Shown here: positions 47,378-58,201 of the stretch, in pieces
How positions within the stretch are numbered: the stretch's first letter is position 1
Layout: each line of letters opens with the position of its first letter
Assembly: GCA_003988855.1 (NCBI GenBank)
Contig: QYAI01000055.1
Span: forward strand, 222,598-286,597
Direction: 5' to 3'
DNA from: Arachnopeziza araneosa
Taxonomy: Eukaryota > Ascomycota > Leotiomycetes > Helotiales > Arachnopezizaceae
DNA: 64,000 nt
Position numbers and translations under genes: made by a program
The notes under the pieces: generated by a model
Told to the model about the DNA's origin: nothing
Database searches by the model: none
What the model saw: only the letters and a program-made list of their open reading frames with translations

Positions 47378-48953
47378 ATGGCTGAGTACGACCTGGTTAT
47401 CATCAACGGGTTGGTCGTTACAGATCAACAGATAGGGGAGTTTGACATTGGTGTTAAGGATGGGAAGATTGCAAAACTCGCATCTAGGGGAGGTTTGGGA
47501 AATGCGAGTTTCAAGACGTTTATTGATGCAGAAGGGGGGTTGGTCATGCCCGGTGGAGTCGACGCACATGTGTAAGCCAAGCCATCCCGAGAGTCAAGAT
47601 GTGTGCTGAAGACCCGGAGTCATTTAGCTGAGCCTGCATTGTTCGGGAATGGTGAGAGTGCAGATAATTATGAGACTGGTACAATTGTTCCTCTCGTTCC
47701 ACACAGGATATTGACCCGGGGTAGGAACTCGATCGGCAATAGCAGGAGGTACAACGACCCTCATCACTTTTGCTCCTCAACGCAAGTCAGAGCCTTCACT
47801 CCTTGGCGCTCTTGCGGCAACCCATGCCCGAGCGAAAGACAACTGCTATTGTGACTACTCGTTCCATCTAATCTGCTCTAATGCCGGGCCTCTCGCTATC
47901 TCAGAGTTTCCGGCCCTTCGTTCGGCAGGCATCTCCTCTCTCAAAATCTACATGACCTACGAAGCACTCCAACTCAAGGACTCGGAGATCCTAGACGTCC
48001 TGTTCGAAGCTCGACGCCAGAAGATAGTGACGATGATCCACGCCGAGAATGGTCAGATTATCGATTGGACCATCAAGAAACTAGAAGAGAAGAAGCTATT
48101 TGACCCCAAATACCACGCCACCAGCCATCCACCTGTTGCTGAAGTTGAAGCCACTTACCGTGCCATATCTTTGAGTAGCTTCATTGACGTCCCTATCCTT
48201 ATTGTACATGTTTCTTCCCCCTCAGCAGCCAAACACATAAGCGATGCTCAGAAAACCGGATTGCCTATCTACGCGGAGACATGTCCACAGTATCTTTTTC
48301 TCACCCGGAAAGATCTGGACAAACCAGGCTTTGAAGGCGCCAAATGCGTGTGTTCGCCACCACCAAGAGAAGGAGCAGAGGACCACGAAGGCATCTGGAA
48401 GGGGTTGGAAGATGGCACGTTCACGGTCTTGAGTTCGGATCATTGTCCTTTCCTTTACGATGATGGCGAGATTGGGAAGAAAGCGGCGATCACAAAGGAT
48501 TACCCTAATGGTCATTTCAAGTACATTGCTAATGGGATTGCGGGCGTAGAGACGAGGATGAGTCTGGTGCTTTCGGAGAAGAGATTAGAATTGAAGAGGT
48601 ATGTAGAGGTGATGAGCACCAGTGCAGCGAAGCTCTATGGGCTTTATCCCACCAAGGGAGCATTGGTTCCCGGGATAAGTGATGCAGATTTGACGATATG
48701 GTATCCAGAAGGGAAGATGGAGGCATTCGAGTTGAGGAATGAGATGTTGCATCATAATGTTGATTATACGGTATATGAGGGGCGAACCATCAAACAGTGG
48801 CCTCGATATACAATTTTGAGAGGGAAGGTGGTATGGGCCAGAGATATGGGAGGAGTTATTGGGGAGAAGGGATACGGGAAGTTTTTGAAGAGAGATGCGA
48901 GTTCTTTGAAGGGGAGTAGGGGCCAGGGGGAGTGGAATGTTGAGCATTTTTAA
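47378..48953 (+). CDS. Dihydropyrimidinase / D-hydantoinase
   Basis: Three exons, 47378-47571, 47620-47678 (59 bases) and 47725-48953, 493 residues. The family pattern decided the splice sites: GGVDAHV-HLAEPALFG across intron 1 and ETG-TRSAIAGGTTT across intron 2. Residues His64 and His66 (the HxH motif), Lys158 in LKIYMTYEA (the carboxylated metal-bridging Lys), His in IHAENG, His in LIVHVSS and Asp in LSSDHCPF form the binuclear zinc site of amidohydrolases. The enzyme opens 5,6-dihydrouracil, dihydrothymine or hydantoin rings in reductive pyrimidine breakdown. The end (RYTILRGKVVWARD) is normal and full length. It lies 294 bases upstream of a FAD monooxygenase on the same strand, so a catabolic pair is possible. 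Confidence 0.93.
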
Positions 48954-49247
48954 ACCAAGGGGCGATAACCGAGCTCATTTAGCGAGTCCGACAGGAGAAA
49001 GCTTCCTGTGCGATATGTTTTGGCTCCGGATCTCATTTGAATGTCCATCGTCTGCGCAAACATTTGTGAATGGCTTTACCAATCTGATCGCAAAGAGTGG
49101 GGGTCGAGCCATCGCTATCGAGCCTGGTGGGAGAATGGCATACGTCAGTTTCAGACTCGAGAAAACAAACCTCACCCAGCATCAATATCTTCTATCGTTA
49201 ATGACGAAACGTCAAACCTCTTAAAATCTGTCATTCCCAAGCCCATC

Positions 49248-51036
49248 ATGGCCCCATCCACTACCAAGCCCAACCAGATTGACATTCTTATCGTCGGCGG
49301 CGGCCCGGTAGGTCTCATAACAGCTTACCAACTCGCACGATTTGGCCATGCCTCATCCATCCGCTTAATTGAAAAGCACACCAAGTCATCTCAAGATGCG
49401 TATGGACGAGCCATCACTCTCTACCCGCGTACCTGTGAACTCCTCGATTCACTAGGTCTCGCCGACGAGTTGGCCCAGCAATGTTTTGCTTGTAGAGAAA
49501 CAGTTGGCTACGATCTAGACGGGAACGAGGTGAGTGGTAGAGGGTGGAGTTTTATGGAGCAGATGGGAAAGAAGGACGCAGAGTGGACCAATTGGGATTT
49601 TGCGTTGGTTTTGAGGCAGAGATTTCAAGAGGAACTATTCAGAAGCAGACTTCGGGGGTTGGGCGTGAAGCTGGAAGCCGAAGTTGAGTTGGTAGGCGTA
49701 GAGATTGATGAGGAGGCCGAAGAGGATGGGTTTAAGATTTTGGCTACGTTGAAGAACGGATTGGGAGAGGAAGAAACAGCCAGGTGCAGATATTTAGTTG
49801 GGGCTGATGGAGGGAGGTCGTTTGTTAGAAGAGCGATGCGGATTGAGTTCGAGGGGAGTACGAGCGAGGATAGGTGGGTGAGGGTGGATGGTGTGGTAGA
49901 GACCGACATGCCGAAGAACAGAGGGTATGGGGCTATTGAAAGTCCAACGCACGGAAATGTTTTGTGGGCTGCCCTGGATCACGGAGGTTTGTAAACTGAG
50001 ATTGGATCGACGGAACTGACATGAAATAGCAACAAGAGTAGGGTTTGCCTTTACAGCTGAACGCCAGAAGGCGTATCCAGAGTTTAACGAAGCCGCTGCT
50101 GTTGCAGAAGCCATCGAATCCGTCAAACCCTTTAGTTTGAAGTTCAAACAGGTAGATTGGTGGACCATCTATTCTGTTGGCCAGAGAGTTGCAAAAACTT
50201 TCTTCGCCATGGACTGCGTGTTTCTGGCAGGAGATGCATGCCATACGCACAGTTCTGGCGCTGCTCAAGGTATGAATACAGGCGTTCATGATGCGTGCAA
50301 CCTGGCCTGGAAACTCTCACTGGTTATTCATGGCCTTGCCCCATCTTCGCTTCTAGAGACCTACGAGTCTGAGAGGAGACCTAATGTCGAAAAGCTGATC
50401 AGTTACGACAAGGACATCTCCCGCTTGATGACCATGCAGCTGCCCCTGGGATGGGAAGGGGATCCAAATGCGGACCCTAATGAAATCTTGGGGCATGTAA
50501 TGGAGGAAGCTTCAGCTTTTACATCGGGTTTAAGCATTTCTTTTGAGCACAATGACTTGAATGTCTCGGGCTCCCTCTCATCCCACCTGGTGGGAAACAG
50601 AGCGCCAGATGCTTTCCTCAGCAAACCAGGAACAAAAGAAGGTACCAGGCTTCACACCCAGATCCCAAATATTGCGTGCTTCCATATCATTGTCTTTTCA
50701 GGTGAACCAGAGTATACCGCTGGAGCCTTGCAGGAATTCGTGACAGGTGTTGAGACTTCCGAGGTCTTTTCGAGTAACGCACTGCCAATCTCTTGGATCA
50801 CTGTTCCTGCGAAGATTGGTCCATCAGCTTTTGAACTTTTGGGCGTCATGCCATTGGGGAAAGTGTATTATGATGAGGAGAAGATTGCTCACGGGAGGTA
50901 TGGTGTCCAAGTCAACAAGGGTGGCGTCTTTGTTGTCAGACCTGATTCTTGGCTTGCGACTGCGTGCGAGTTGAACCTGCACGCAGTTCGTGAACTGGAA
51001 GATTACTTTCGAAAAACATTATTGATCGTTGGCTGA
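49248..51036 (+). CDS. FAD-dependent aromatic hydroxylase (phenol 2-monooxygenase-like)
   Basis: Two exons, 49248-49986 and 50030-51036, 581 residues. The start at 49248 gives MAPSTTKPNQIDILIVGGGPVG, placing the FAD-binding GxGxxG in the first 25 residues; the frame is open to 49041 but that extension looks random. The class A flavoprotein motifs follow: YLVGADGGRSFVRR (DG motif) and VFLAGDACHTHSSGAAQGMN (GD motif). The last 170 residues have the thioredoxin-like fold region typical of the phenol hydroxylase branch (ending VRPDSWLATACELN). Such enzymes hydroxylate phenols or other aromatics with NADPH and O2. The substrate is not determinable. The intron donor is GTTTGT, an unusual but valid GT. 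Confidence 0.9.
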
Positions 51037-52080
51037 GAGGCTGTGGGTGGAATCGCCGGCAGCTGTAAATATCCGATTTTGGGGTGAAAGATTAATGATG
51101 TGAGAAAGTTGAGAAGGATTTCAGGGCGATTTCCCAGTACAAGGAGCTCGTGCTTCCCTTCTTCACCCAAAACTCAATTCTTCATGTTCGTCAAATAGAT
51201 GGATTTCAACGCGGCTTAGATTGCGTCATCTCATGACTTTCAAGTATTTCTCTGACCAAGTATCTTTCGTTGGGGCATGTACGAGGACCACCGCCCTCTT
51301 AGAATAAGAGAAAAGCTTAGAATTGTATTCTCTCGTGTTGTTCGGCCTCCTCTCTGGCTTTCATTCTGGTCGCTAGATTTAGCTCCTCGAGTAAAGCGGC
51401 GTCTATTTCCAAGTCAAATGTTTGAGGTCCTGCGACAAGCGAGAGAGAAATAGATTTGTCGAGGGACTGCTTTACGTGGAATTAATTTCGTCAGACTTTA
51501 ACGACGAGGACTACTGATTCTATTTCGGTAAGCCCAAAAAGACGAAGCTGTTTCGTGTGTCAGCACCAAGGCTGGCGATGACCGAAGTGACCATCGTCCG
51601 GCCAAGACATGTCGCCTCTCACCCGAGAGACCTTCATACATTTCCAACCCGCACAGATTTGGCGATACGAGTTTGCTGAAACCGCCCAGTGCCGAGACTG
51701 GCGTTCCTTAGATGGAGGTTGAAACAAATTTGTTTGGACTTGGCACGGCTGAAACCTGGAGCTGGTGCACAGATTCTCGGCTCCCACCATCGATGTGAGA
51801 GACTTCACACGTGGAGACAAGAGAGGTGCACACTTGCTATGGCTCAGAGAGAGAAGGAGTTTTGAGGTTGAATTTTGATTCATCTGGTATCAAAGGCCGC
51901 AACAAGCTCATCTAAAATTACACTCCAGACCCGACCGTATTCAACGGCCAAAACTACGATTATCATCATGCTCGAGACAAGCTTCGCATGAGAAGTAAAG
52001 CAAAAGAAAAATTAATATCAACGCCAGCCATGTCGTTCAAGGCTACTACCTATTACGCTTTGTATCGTATTATTCCCTCT
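51037..52080. other. Convergent intergenic region, no gene seen
   Basis: 1.04 kb between stop codons on opposite strands. Only short ORFs on both strands and no repeat or RNA gene recognised. Confidence 0.45.
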
Positions 52081-52906
52081 CTAGAAGAAGAATGCAAGCC
52101 CAGCAACTGCAACCAAGCCAAGCATGCTCGCAGTTCCCGTTCGTCCAGCCTCACCAGTGAACTGGATAGGTGCTGGAGATGTAGAAGTCGCATTGGCCGT
52201 CGTTGTAGTGCTTGATTGGGTAAAGTTGGCACACGAAATGCGGGTCTTGTTTCCAAAGTGAACGACGAATGAGCGGTTGCCGAAGAAAGCGCCAATGCCA
52301 TCGACGGTTGAGGCAAACTCGTCTGTAAAGGTGGCGCTAAATGGATCCGAGGTGATCTTGCCGTATTTACCAGACAGATCGCCTACTTGGCAGGTTTGTG
52401 GGAGCGTAGCATCGCACGCAGGGGTCTGGGAAGTTTGTGTTAGTGTATTGTTTGTTTGCCTGTGGGACTAATTATCTGCTTACCTCGCCTCTGATATAAG
52501 GATCAAGATGTCCCAAGGTATTGGTGCAATTGCCATCCGCGGTGACTGGGAGGGCGTGGAGGTGATAAGCTGTGCGTTCTCATGTTAGTCAAATTAGTAT
52601 CGAAGGATTTAGCCACCTACGGAATGGACCACCGCTGGTAGGCAAGTTCGAGAATTGAACAGTGAAAGTAACACCAATGCCATTGGCGGCAGCAACAGCA
52701 GAGATGGAACCTTTGATGTTTCCTCTAGGATCCGCTGGGTTGTTGAACTCGGTGGTCGGAAGCGTCGCAGTGTAAACAATTGCGGGAGGGTTGTTCTCGA
52801 CAACAGTAGCATTGCCCAGAATGCCGGTGACAGGTTCGACTGTCGTTTGAGCGGAAACAGAGTTCAGAACAGCCGCGAGGACCGAGAGGGAAGTGATGAA
52901 TTGCAT
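52081..52906 (-). CDS. GPI-anchored Cu-only superoxide dismutase-like protein
   Basis: Three exons on the minus strand, 52906-52621, 52569-52484 and 52425-52081, 238 residues. Signal peptide residues 1-19 (MQFITSLSVLAAVLNSVSA); a Ser/Thr-rich stretch and a hydrophobic end (SMLGLVAVAGLAFFF) give a GPI-anchor signal. The SOD fold pattern includes NIKGSISAVAA, GGPFPYHLHALPV, GHLDPYIRGE, CQVGDLSGKYG and SFVVHFGNKTRISC; the histidines in HLH, GHL and VVH are the expected copper ligands. The Zn-binding loop of Cu/Zn SOD is absent, as in fungal Cu-only SODs (Candida SOD4/5/6 type). Such enzymes detoxify superoxide outside the cell. The start was chosen at the signal peptide, not at the in-frame ATG 26 codons upstream. 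Confidence 0.88.
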
Positions 52907-55405
52907 CTTGAAGTTGTTTGGTGGAATTGAGGAGGTGTTGTGGATTTTCGCAACGAGGCTGAAGGGCTGTGTATTTTGTGTCAATGGCCGACTTTTCGAG
53001 GAGTCCTCTCTTGACGTACCTTCTCACAAAGAAACGTGGTATGATGGAAGAGAAGTAGAGGGTGCTTCTGCAAACACTCTGGGAACCTGGGGAACTTTAT
53101 GCTGCCAAGAGAGAAGAAGAAGAAGAAGAAGAAAAGCTGGGGAATTTATCCTTTATTCAAGGTAATAAGAATATACAAGTGTGAATGTCGCTTCGTCGGG
53201 AAATGTCGAGTACGGCTGGTTGTGAATGGGCCAAGATGGGTTGTCTGAAATGGGATCTCAAATCCTTACGGTCCATGGTGGGCAGCAGTCATATTCATAT
53301 ATTGATCGAAATAGATGAGGAAACGGGTAATCCTACCATGTACAACTCCAGAATCTGCACGGAGCCAGGTACGGGTACCGCGAGTGGCTGCAGGAGGGGC
53401 CGCACAGCCCCAATACGGCCTGCTCGACACCAACCATCCTCCCATCTGCAGGTGAGGTTCCAAAAATGTTCGCTCCCTTGCAGGTCACGATGTTTCGACA
53501 GATGCGAGCACAGAGGTTCGCGGTAATCTCGTCACCGTGCCCACCCCGATCTCTCTTTTGTTTGACGTTTCAAGAGAATTGGCGACCCAATCGTCGACCG
53601 AGAGGCGCATCTCAATCCCAAACATATCCTTATTAGAAGCGCTCTCTCTTTTCGACACAGTCATCCGCCTGATCCGTTGGTGCCAGAGCAGAGCGGCCGG
53701 TTTATTGGGAGACTGTGTGAAGGGATGGATGATAACCGCATGTAATGCCCAAAGCATCATGGCTTGAATGCAGGTTCCGGCACTGGAACTCTCCGGCTGG
53801 ATAAGTCTGATGGCTTGGCAATACAATGGTTCATTAAGATGGGACTGCCATAGAGATCGCCGGCGAGGTGACTTGCTGTCACACTGCGAGGCCAAGCTTT
53901 TTTTCGCTTAAGCAGCCCCTGAGACCAAAGCGGGCGGAGGGAGGTCAGCTCCAATTTGCCCTGCAACAGTTAGACGCTTTGATGCAGTGGCATCTTCCAC
54001 GACCACCATCCAGCTCTGTGTCGACTTGGACGCCATGGCGTTCCTGGACATACTTGAGCCCGCTCCGCGTGACGCCGTTTCGAAACATAGGGCTGGGAGT
54101 TGCAAGGCCGCCACATCTCTAGCGAACGCGCCACGACATGAGAAGCACTCAAGACGCAAGTCGCAGCAATGCCGATGCCTACAAAGATATCGGCATGGGG
54201 AAGTGGGCACAGTCTCAATATCAAAGCAATCAATCTCTCTGGGAAGCCAAATGGAGCTTGTTCCAGACACCTCCGCTTGATTTGCGGGTTGCGAAACCCC
54301 TGTGCCACATAAATGTCGAAGAGAAGCTCCTGGTTTCAGCATCGAGCATTCGCAATCGTGAACCTGGACATCGAAGCAATTGACAGCTTGGCCGTGGATC
54401 ATCCGCAAGACAAGCTTTCTATCAAGCCTGGATGGCATGGCCATGCTAGATCTCCGCAAGCTACTCGAACCGTGGCACGGCTGATCGCAGAGCAAGACAG
54501 GATCCATTCCTCTGTCGGATCTTAAGTCTATTCTGGCAGTTTCCGAATACAATAAGCAAAAATCCCTTCGTATTGATAGATTGGTGCTGAGAAAAATGGC
54601 CATAGCAGAGAACACAGTGACTTTGCTGAGGCATCGTCAAACATCCTAAGAATGGTTCTTTTGATTACATGTCTCGGTCGACGTGTAGTGCCTTTGGGCT
54701 AGGCAGATGCTACATGCTTACTATCTCATTCAATCATCAAGGTGAACGAACCCATTGTCTAAGTAAGTACCTCACGGAACTTCGATGAGCTCATGGTTTG
54801 GGATTTCATTCCGCCGAATGCGTTTTCTTGCTCTATATCGCGGTCATCTTGGTTTTGAGCCGTTAGAGCTGGCGTGGGGAGTGATGAGAGAAGTAAGTAG
54901 TGAAGTTGAAGATATTTATTTCAAGCAGAGATACGAAAATTGTATTTTATCTTTTTTTTTAAAAAAAAGGGGGGGGGGTTACTTCGCTCTGCCGAAAAGA
55001 CACTCTGCGAAAGACGGTTGAAGACCAGTATTGATTTTCCTATGAGCAGCTACTAGACGCAACTTGGTCCTTGAGTTGCAACCGGAAAACAATAGAATCT
55101 GTGAGACATAATGCAAGTCATAGTATCAAATTCCGGCAAACCTATTGACTGTCAATATCGTGAAGACGCCTGCTGAATTTGACGGACGAAGATTTACTAA
55201 GAGCGATGAAGTCTCTTGCCTAATGGTGGAGCAGAATGCCAAGCATCAGCCGCCGCGCTAGCGCATCGCGATAACCTCAACCGTCGTTGAGCCTCTTCAC
55301 TGCAACAGCTTGACTGGAATCCTGAATAAGCTTCACAGCACACCGCAACTTGCTCTTCTCCTCAGCGTTGCCATTCTTGGTATTTTCTGTCACACAGCCG
55401 TCAGA
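52907..55405. other. Intergenic region with one unsupported long ORF
   Basis: 2.5 kb between divergent starts. It has a (GAA)n/(AGA)n run at about 53111-53134 in the leader of the SOD-like gene. A 235-codon minus-strand ORF (53908-54615) has no domain feature, odd Cys and Ser composition and overlapping ORFs on the other strand, so I do not call it. An odd T9-A8-G10 homopolymer block lies at 54952-54978. Confidence 0.5.
54952..54978. repeat. T9-A8-G10 homopolymer block
   Basis: Nine T, eight A and ten G follow each other without any interruption. Such a block is rare in non-repetitive fungal DNA and may be a sequencing or gap-closing artefact. Confidence 0.8.
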
Positions 55406-55784
55406 ATGAAGCCTGTTGTCGGTGTATTTCAAGCTTGGATCTGGTATGTGTCCCTCCAGAGCTCGAGCAAAGCACCACCTACAGCAGCTAACAGCAGATC
55501 GCAGCATCGTCATTTCCGTCTTTGCTATCGTAATCCTCTCCGTGCTTGGCGCCCTCTTCAAGTCAAACCACCACTCAATGATGGGCTCAACCGATGATCC
55601 AAAGGACGGCGCTGTGGTTGCGGGAACGGCATTCTCAGCCGTCATCGTTTATATCGTACGTCCTTGCCCTTTTCCCAATCCAATTAGAGGTATTAACTAT
55701 AGACAGGTGTTCCTTGTTGGTTGCGGCTTTCAAGCATATCTTCATATCCGCGAGAACCGGAAAGGCGCTATAAGGATCTCATAA
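55406..55784 (+). CDS. V-type ATPase subunit f (RNase K-like small membrane protein)
   Basis: Three exons too short to stand out alone: 55406-55443, 55505-55655 and 55707-55784, 88 residues. The joined start is MKPVVGVFQAWIC-IVISVFAIVIL, close in pattern to the yeast Ypr170w-b subunit f. Two membrane spans lie near residues 12-32 and 52-72. The diagnostic loop NHHSMMGSTDDPKDGAVVA and then VYI-VFLVGCGFQAYL follow across the second intron. The subunit sits in the Vo membrane ring complex of the vacuolar proton pump. Length (88) agrees with yeast (85). Both introns have GT/AG; intron 1 accepts at the CAG before CATCGTC, since the earlier CAG breaks the frame. Confidence 0.88.
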
Positions 55785-56314
55785 TAATGCGGCCTGTTTT
55801 GAATTGGTAAATAGTGAGAGTGGGAGGATCATGCAGACAGAGTTTGGTGGAGTTCTGGCGTATTTTCGCGTCTTCGGATGATAGAGACGTTGATGGAAAG
55901 AGTAGGAGAAGAACCGCAGTCTGAAGAAGCTTGTGTGACAGATATGGCGATTGTGTATTCTACATGGCATAGGCGGAATCGATGGCATAAAGCTATTTTA
56001 CGCTTGAGCAACAACTATGGCCAAATCTCAGGAGCTGCACTTCACTATACATCACAGAAGTATCGACCTTGAATAAGTTGCATTGGTGGTCATTAGGCTT
56101 TTTACTGTCGAACTTCTCGATAAGCCCAGATTTTTTTCGGTCTTCACTAAGCAAGTACCCAATAACAGCTGATTAACTTTGAATTCGTTAATATCTCTAG
56201 TCATAGCTATAGATAGTCCCAAGATAACATTAAGCCGGAACGCCCTAGGTATCAACCAAGTCGCACTTTTTTGGTTCAAAATCTCCCCAAATAACGCACT
56301 TTGAAGTGTTCGTT
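55785..56314. terminator. Convergent 3' region
   Basis: 530 bases between the stop of the V-ATPase f gene and the stop of the minus-strand sulfurase-like gene. AT-rich and without a gene. Confidence 0.4.
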
Positions 56315-58201
56315 TCAAAGGGCGTACTCTTTTTGTCGGTGGAAGTATTTCATAAAACTTCTCCGCTTCCTCGGCTTGTTCCCCTCGTCGAAACTAGACT
56401 TTTCTTCACGGACAGTTATCTGTACCCTTCTTAGCTTTTCCGCTTCTGACGTTATCCAAGACTTCTTTGGTTGATGGTTATGGAGAGCCGAAGACGTATT
56501 TAGAAGCTGGGTGATAGAAATCGGACCAAATTGTCCATAATCCTTCATGCTCAAGCTTGATAGTTTCTTTCTCAGCTCGGGTGAGCTCATAATCCGGCGG
56601 GGCTCCGATTCTAACATGGTGGTTTTCACTGGGGTATAAGCCTTGATATTTCTGTTTTCAACCTTTCCGCTTTCTCTATGGATCGATTCCGAGTTGACCT
56701 TCGATATTTCGGCCAGAGGCAGCGATTCGATAAACTCTGATATCAAGAAACCGAGCAATCTGTCAACATCACTAACCGTGCTCATGGCTCCCAAACTCGC
56801 TCGAACTACGCCGGTCGGCTTTCCATTCAAAAGATCAATCCCTCCGTCGCCGCATCTGTGACCTCCAGACCACGCACGCTTGAATTGCCAAGGTTGGATT
56901 TCAAGATATGTTGCAATACCGCCAGGGTTGCAAAGACCGCCGGATCGGAGATAAATACTCTGCTCGTTCGCCCGCTTCTCGACATCTGTATATCCAACAC
57001 AGCTCCCATCAGTTCGCAAAACGTTGAATGCAATTGTTCCGCCCTGCAGTTTGGAATTTCCATACACACACCGAAGAGGGATATCGTTGTATATAACACA
57101 CACTGCAGCTCCGTTCGCATGGCGTAGATTGGCCATGCCATGATATAGTCGATATGCGAGGAATGACGTGTGATCGGATATGGTTTTCATAGATACAAAA
57201 AGCTTCTTATGTACTTCCATCGCACAACCTAGAGCAACGATATTATGGAATGGTAAAGTGCCATCTTCGAGCGTATCATGGAGACTTGCATCTTTTCGAA
57301 GAACTGTCGCTTCATGTAGCACCGTTATCATGTTCACGGTCCCTCCTCCAAAATATTTTCTCCAACTCAGGATGTGACCTGAGTCTTTCCTAACAATAAG
57401 AGCACCCAAATCAGGAAAACCAAAGATCTTGTAGAACGAGACGGCTGTGAAATCTGGTGCAGAGTTCGAATCACTAAGGTCGATGGGAGAGGTCGTGGCA
57501 AGTGCAGCTGCGTCCAGAAGAGAATAAGTGTTTTGATGACATGCTAAGGTAGAGTCCCGAAGCTTTTTGGTCCATCCTAGTGGCAACCGTCTCCCTGTCA
57601 TGTTGCTTTGCCCAGGATAAGCAAAAAGTCCTGGGATGCTCTCATTATCTGCGGTGTTGCGGTTGCATTTGGAATTCCTGTCCTCCAGCCAAGTTTCAAC
57701 TTCATTATCACTACAGAAGCAGTGGTGAGTGCCTCTCGTTAATTCTCTGATCCCAACTAAACTTGTATGCGCGTCCTTGTGATATCCGTACCAGAATGTT
57801 TGTGACGTTGTGCTTCCAAGCGCCAGGTCATAAAAACTATCTGCAACGATCTTGATGGCAGCGGTAGCATTGGCAGTAAAAACCAGGTCAAATTCCTCTG
57901 GATCTGCGCCAAAGAACTTAAGTGCCTGTCTACGGACGCTGTCCACAGTTTCGCCAGACAGACAAGCGGGAGCCGAGGCTGAGTGAGGGTTTCCATATAG
58001 ATTTTCAACCATCCTCTGAGAGAAATCATCAATGAGAGACTTTGCATATACAGTTGTGCCACCATGATCAAGATATGTCTTCCCTGTCATATCCTGTTTC
58101 AGCCCTGAATTGAATCGGTCTCCCTGTGTCAAAAGCAACTTACCTTTCATCATTGGATACTCCTTGTCCCTGAACAGGTCAACGTTTGCATTGTATGCCA
58201 T
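56315..58201 (-). CDS. Molybdenum-cofactor-sulfurase-like class V aminotransferase lacking MOSC
   Basis: One long open frame of 628 residues from the ATG at 58201 (A at -3). The N-terminal two thirds match the NifS-like domain of MOCOS: TYLDHGGTTVYAKSLIDDF, NLYGNPHSASAPA, the PLP-binding Lys258 in SFYKIFGFPDLGA and the sulfur-carrying Cys424 in SGGLCNPGG. True sulfurases of about 800 residues end in MOSC domains; here the last 150 residues are Ser/Lys/Arg-rich and end in a basic tail instead. A 39-base segment near 58105-58145 has GTAAGT and CAG ends and could be spliced out in frame, but it is shorter than other introns here. It may act as a cysteine desulfurase-like enzyme on another acceptor; this is inference. 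Confidence 0.82.
   Translation of the reverse strand: MAYNANVDLFRDKEYPMMKGKLLLTQGDRFNSGLKQDMTGKTYLDHGGTTVYAKSLIDDFSQRMVENLYGNPHSASAPACLSGETVDSVRRQALKFFGADPEEFDLVFTANATAAIKIVADSFYDLALGSTTSQTFWYGYHKDAHTSLVGIRELTRGTHHCFCSDNEVETWLEDRNSKCNRNTADNESIPGLFAYPGQSNMTGRRLPLGWTKKLRDSTLACHQNTYSLLDAAALATTSPIDLSDSNSAPDFTAVSFYKIFGFPDLGALIVRKDSGHILSWRKYFGGGTVNMITVLHEATVLRKDASLHDTLEDGTLPFHNIVALGCAMEVHKKLFVSMKTISDHTSFLAYRLYHGMANLRHANGAAVCVIYNDIPLRCVYGNSKLQGGTIAFNVLRTDGSCVGYTDVEKRANEQSIYLRSGGLCNPGGIATYLEIQPWQFKRAWSGGHRCGDGGIDLLNGKPTGVVRASLGAMSTVSDVDRLLGFLISEFIESLPLAEISKVNSESIHRESGKVENRNIKAYTPVKTTMLESEPRRIMSSPELRKKLSSLSMKDYGQFGPISITQLLNTSSALHNHQPKKSWITSEAEKLRRVQITVREEKSSFDEGNKPRKRRSFMKYFHRQKEYAL

Noticed and set aside
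49041..49247. N-terminal extension of the FAD monooxygenase to 49041
   Set aside because: The extension lacks family resemblance; the FAD motif sits at the expected distance from the ATG at 49248.
53908..54615. 235-codon minus-strand ORF
   Set aside because: Longest unsupported ORF in the window, but without signal, domain or neighbour logic and with competing plus-strand ORFs; listed as intergenic.
55277..55645. 122-codon minus-strand ORF over the V-ATPase f gene
   Set aside because: Shadow of the plus-strand exons that carry clear family homology.
58105..58145. 39-base in-frame intron in the sulfurase-like gene
   Set aside because: Ends fit GTAAGT and CAG, but it is shorter than every other intron here and the frame is open without splicing; left unspliced with a note.
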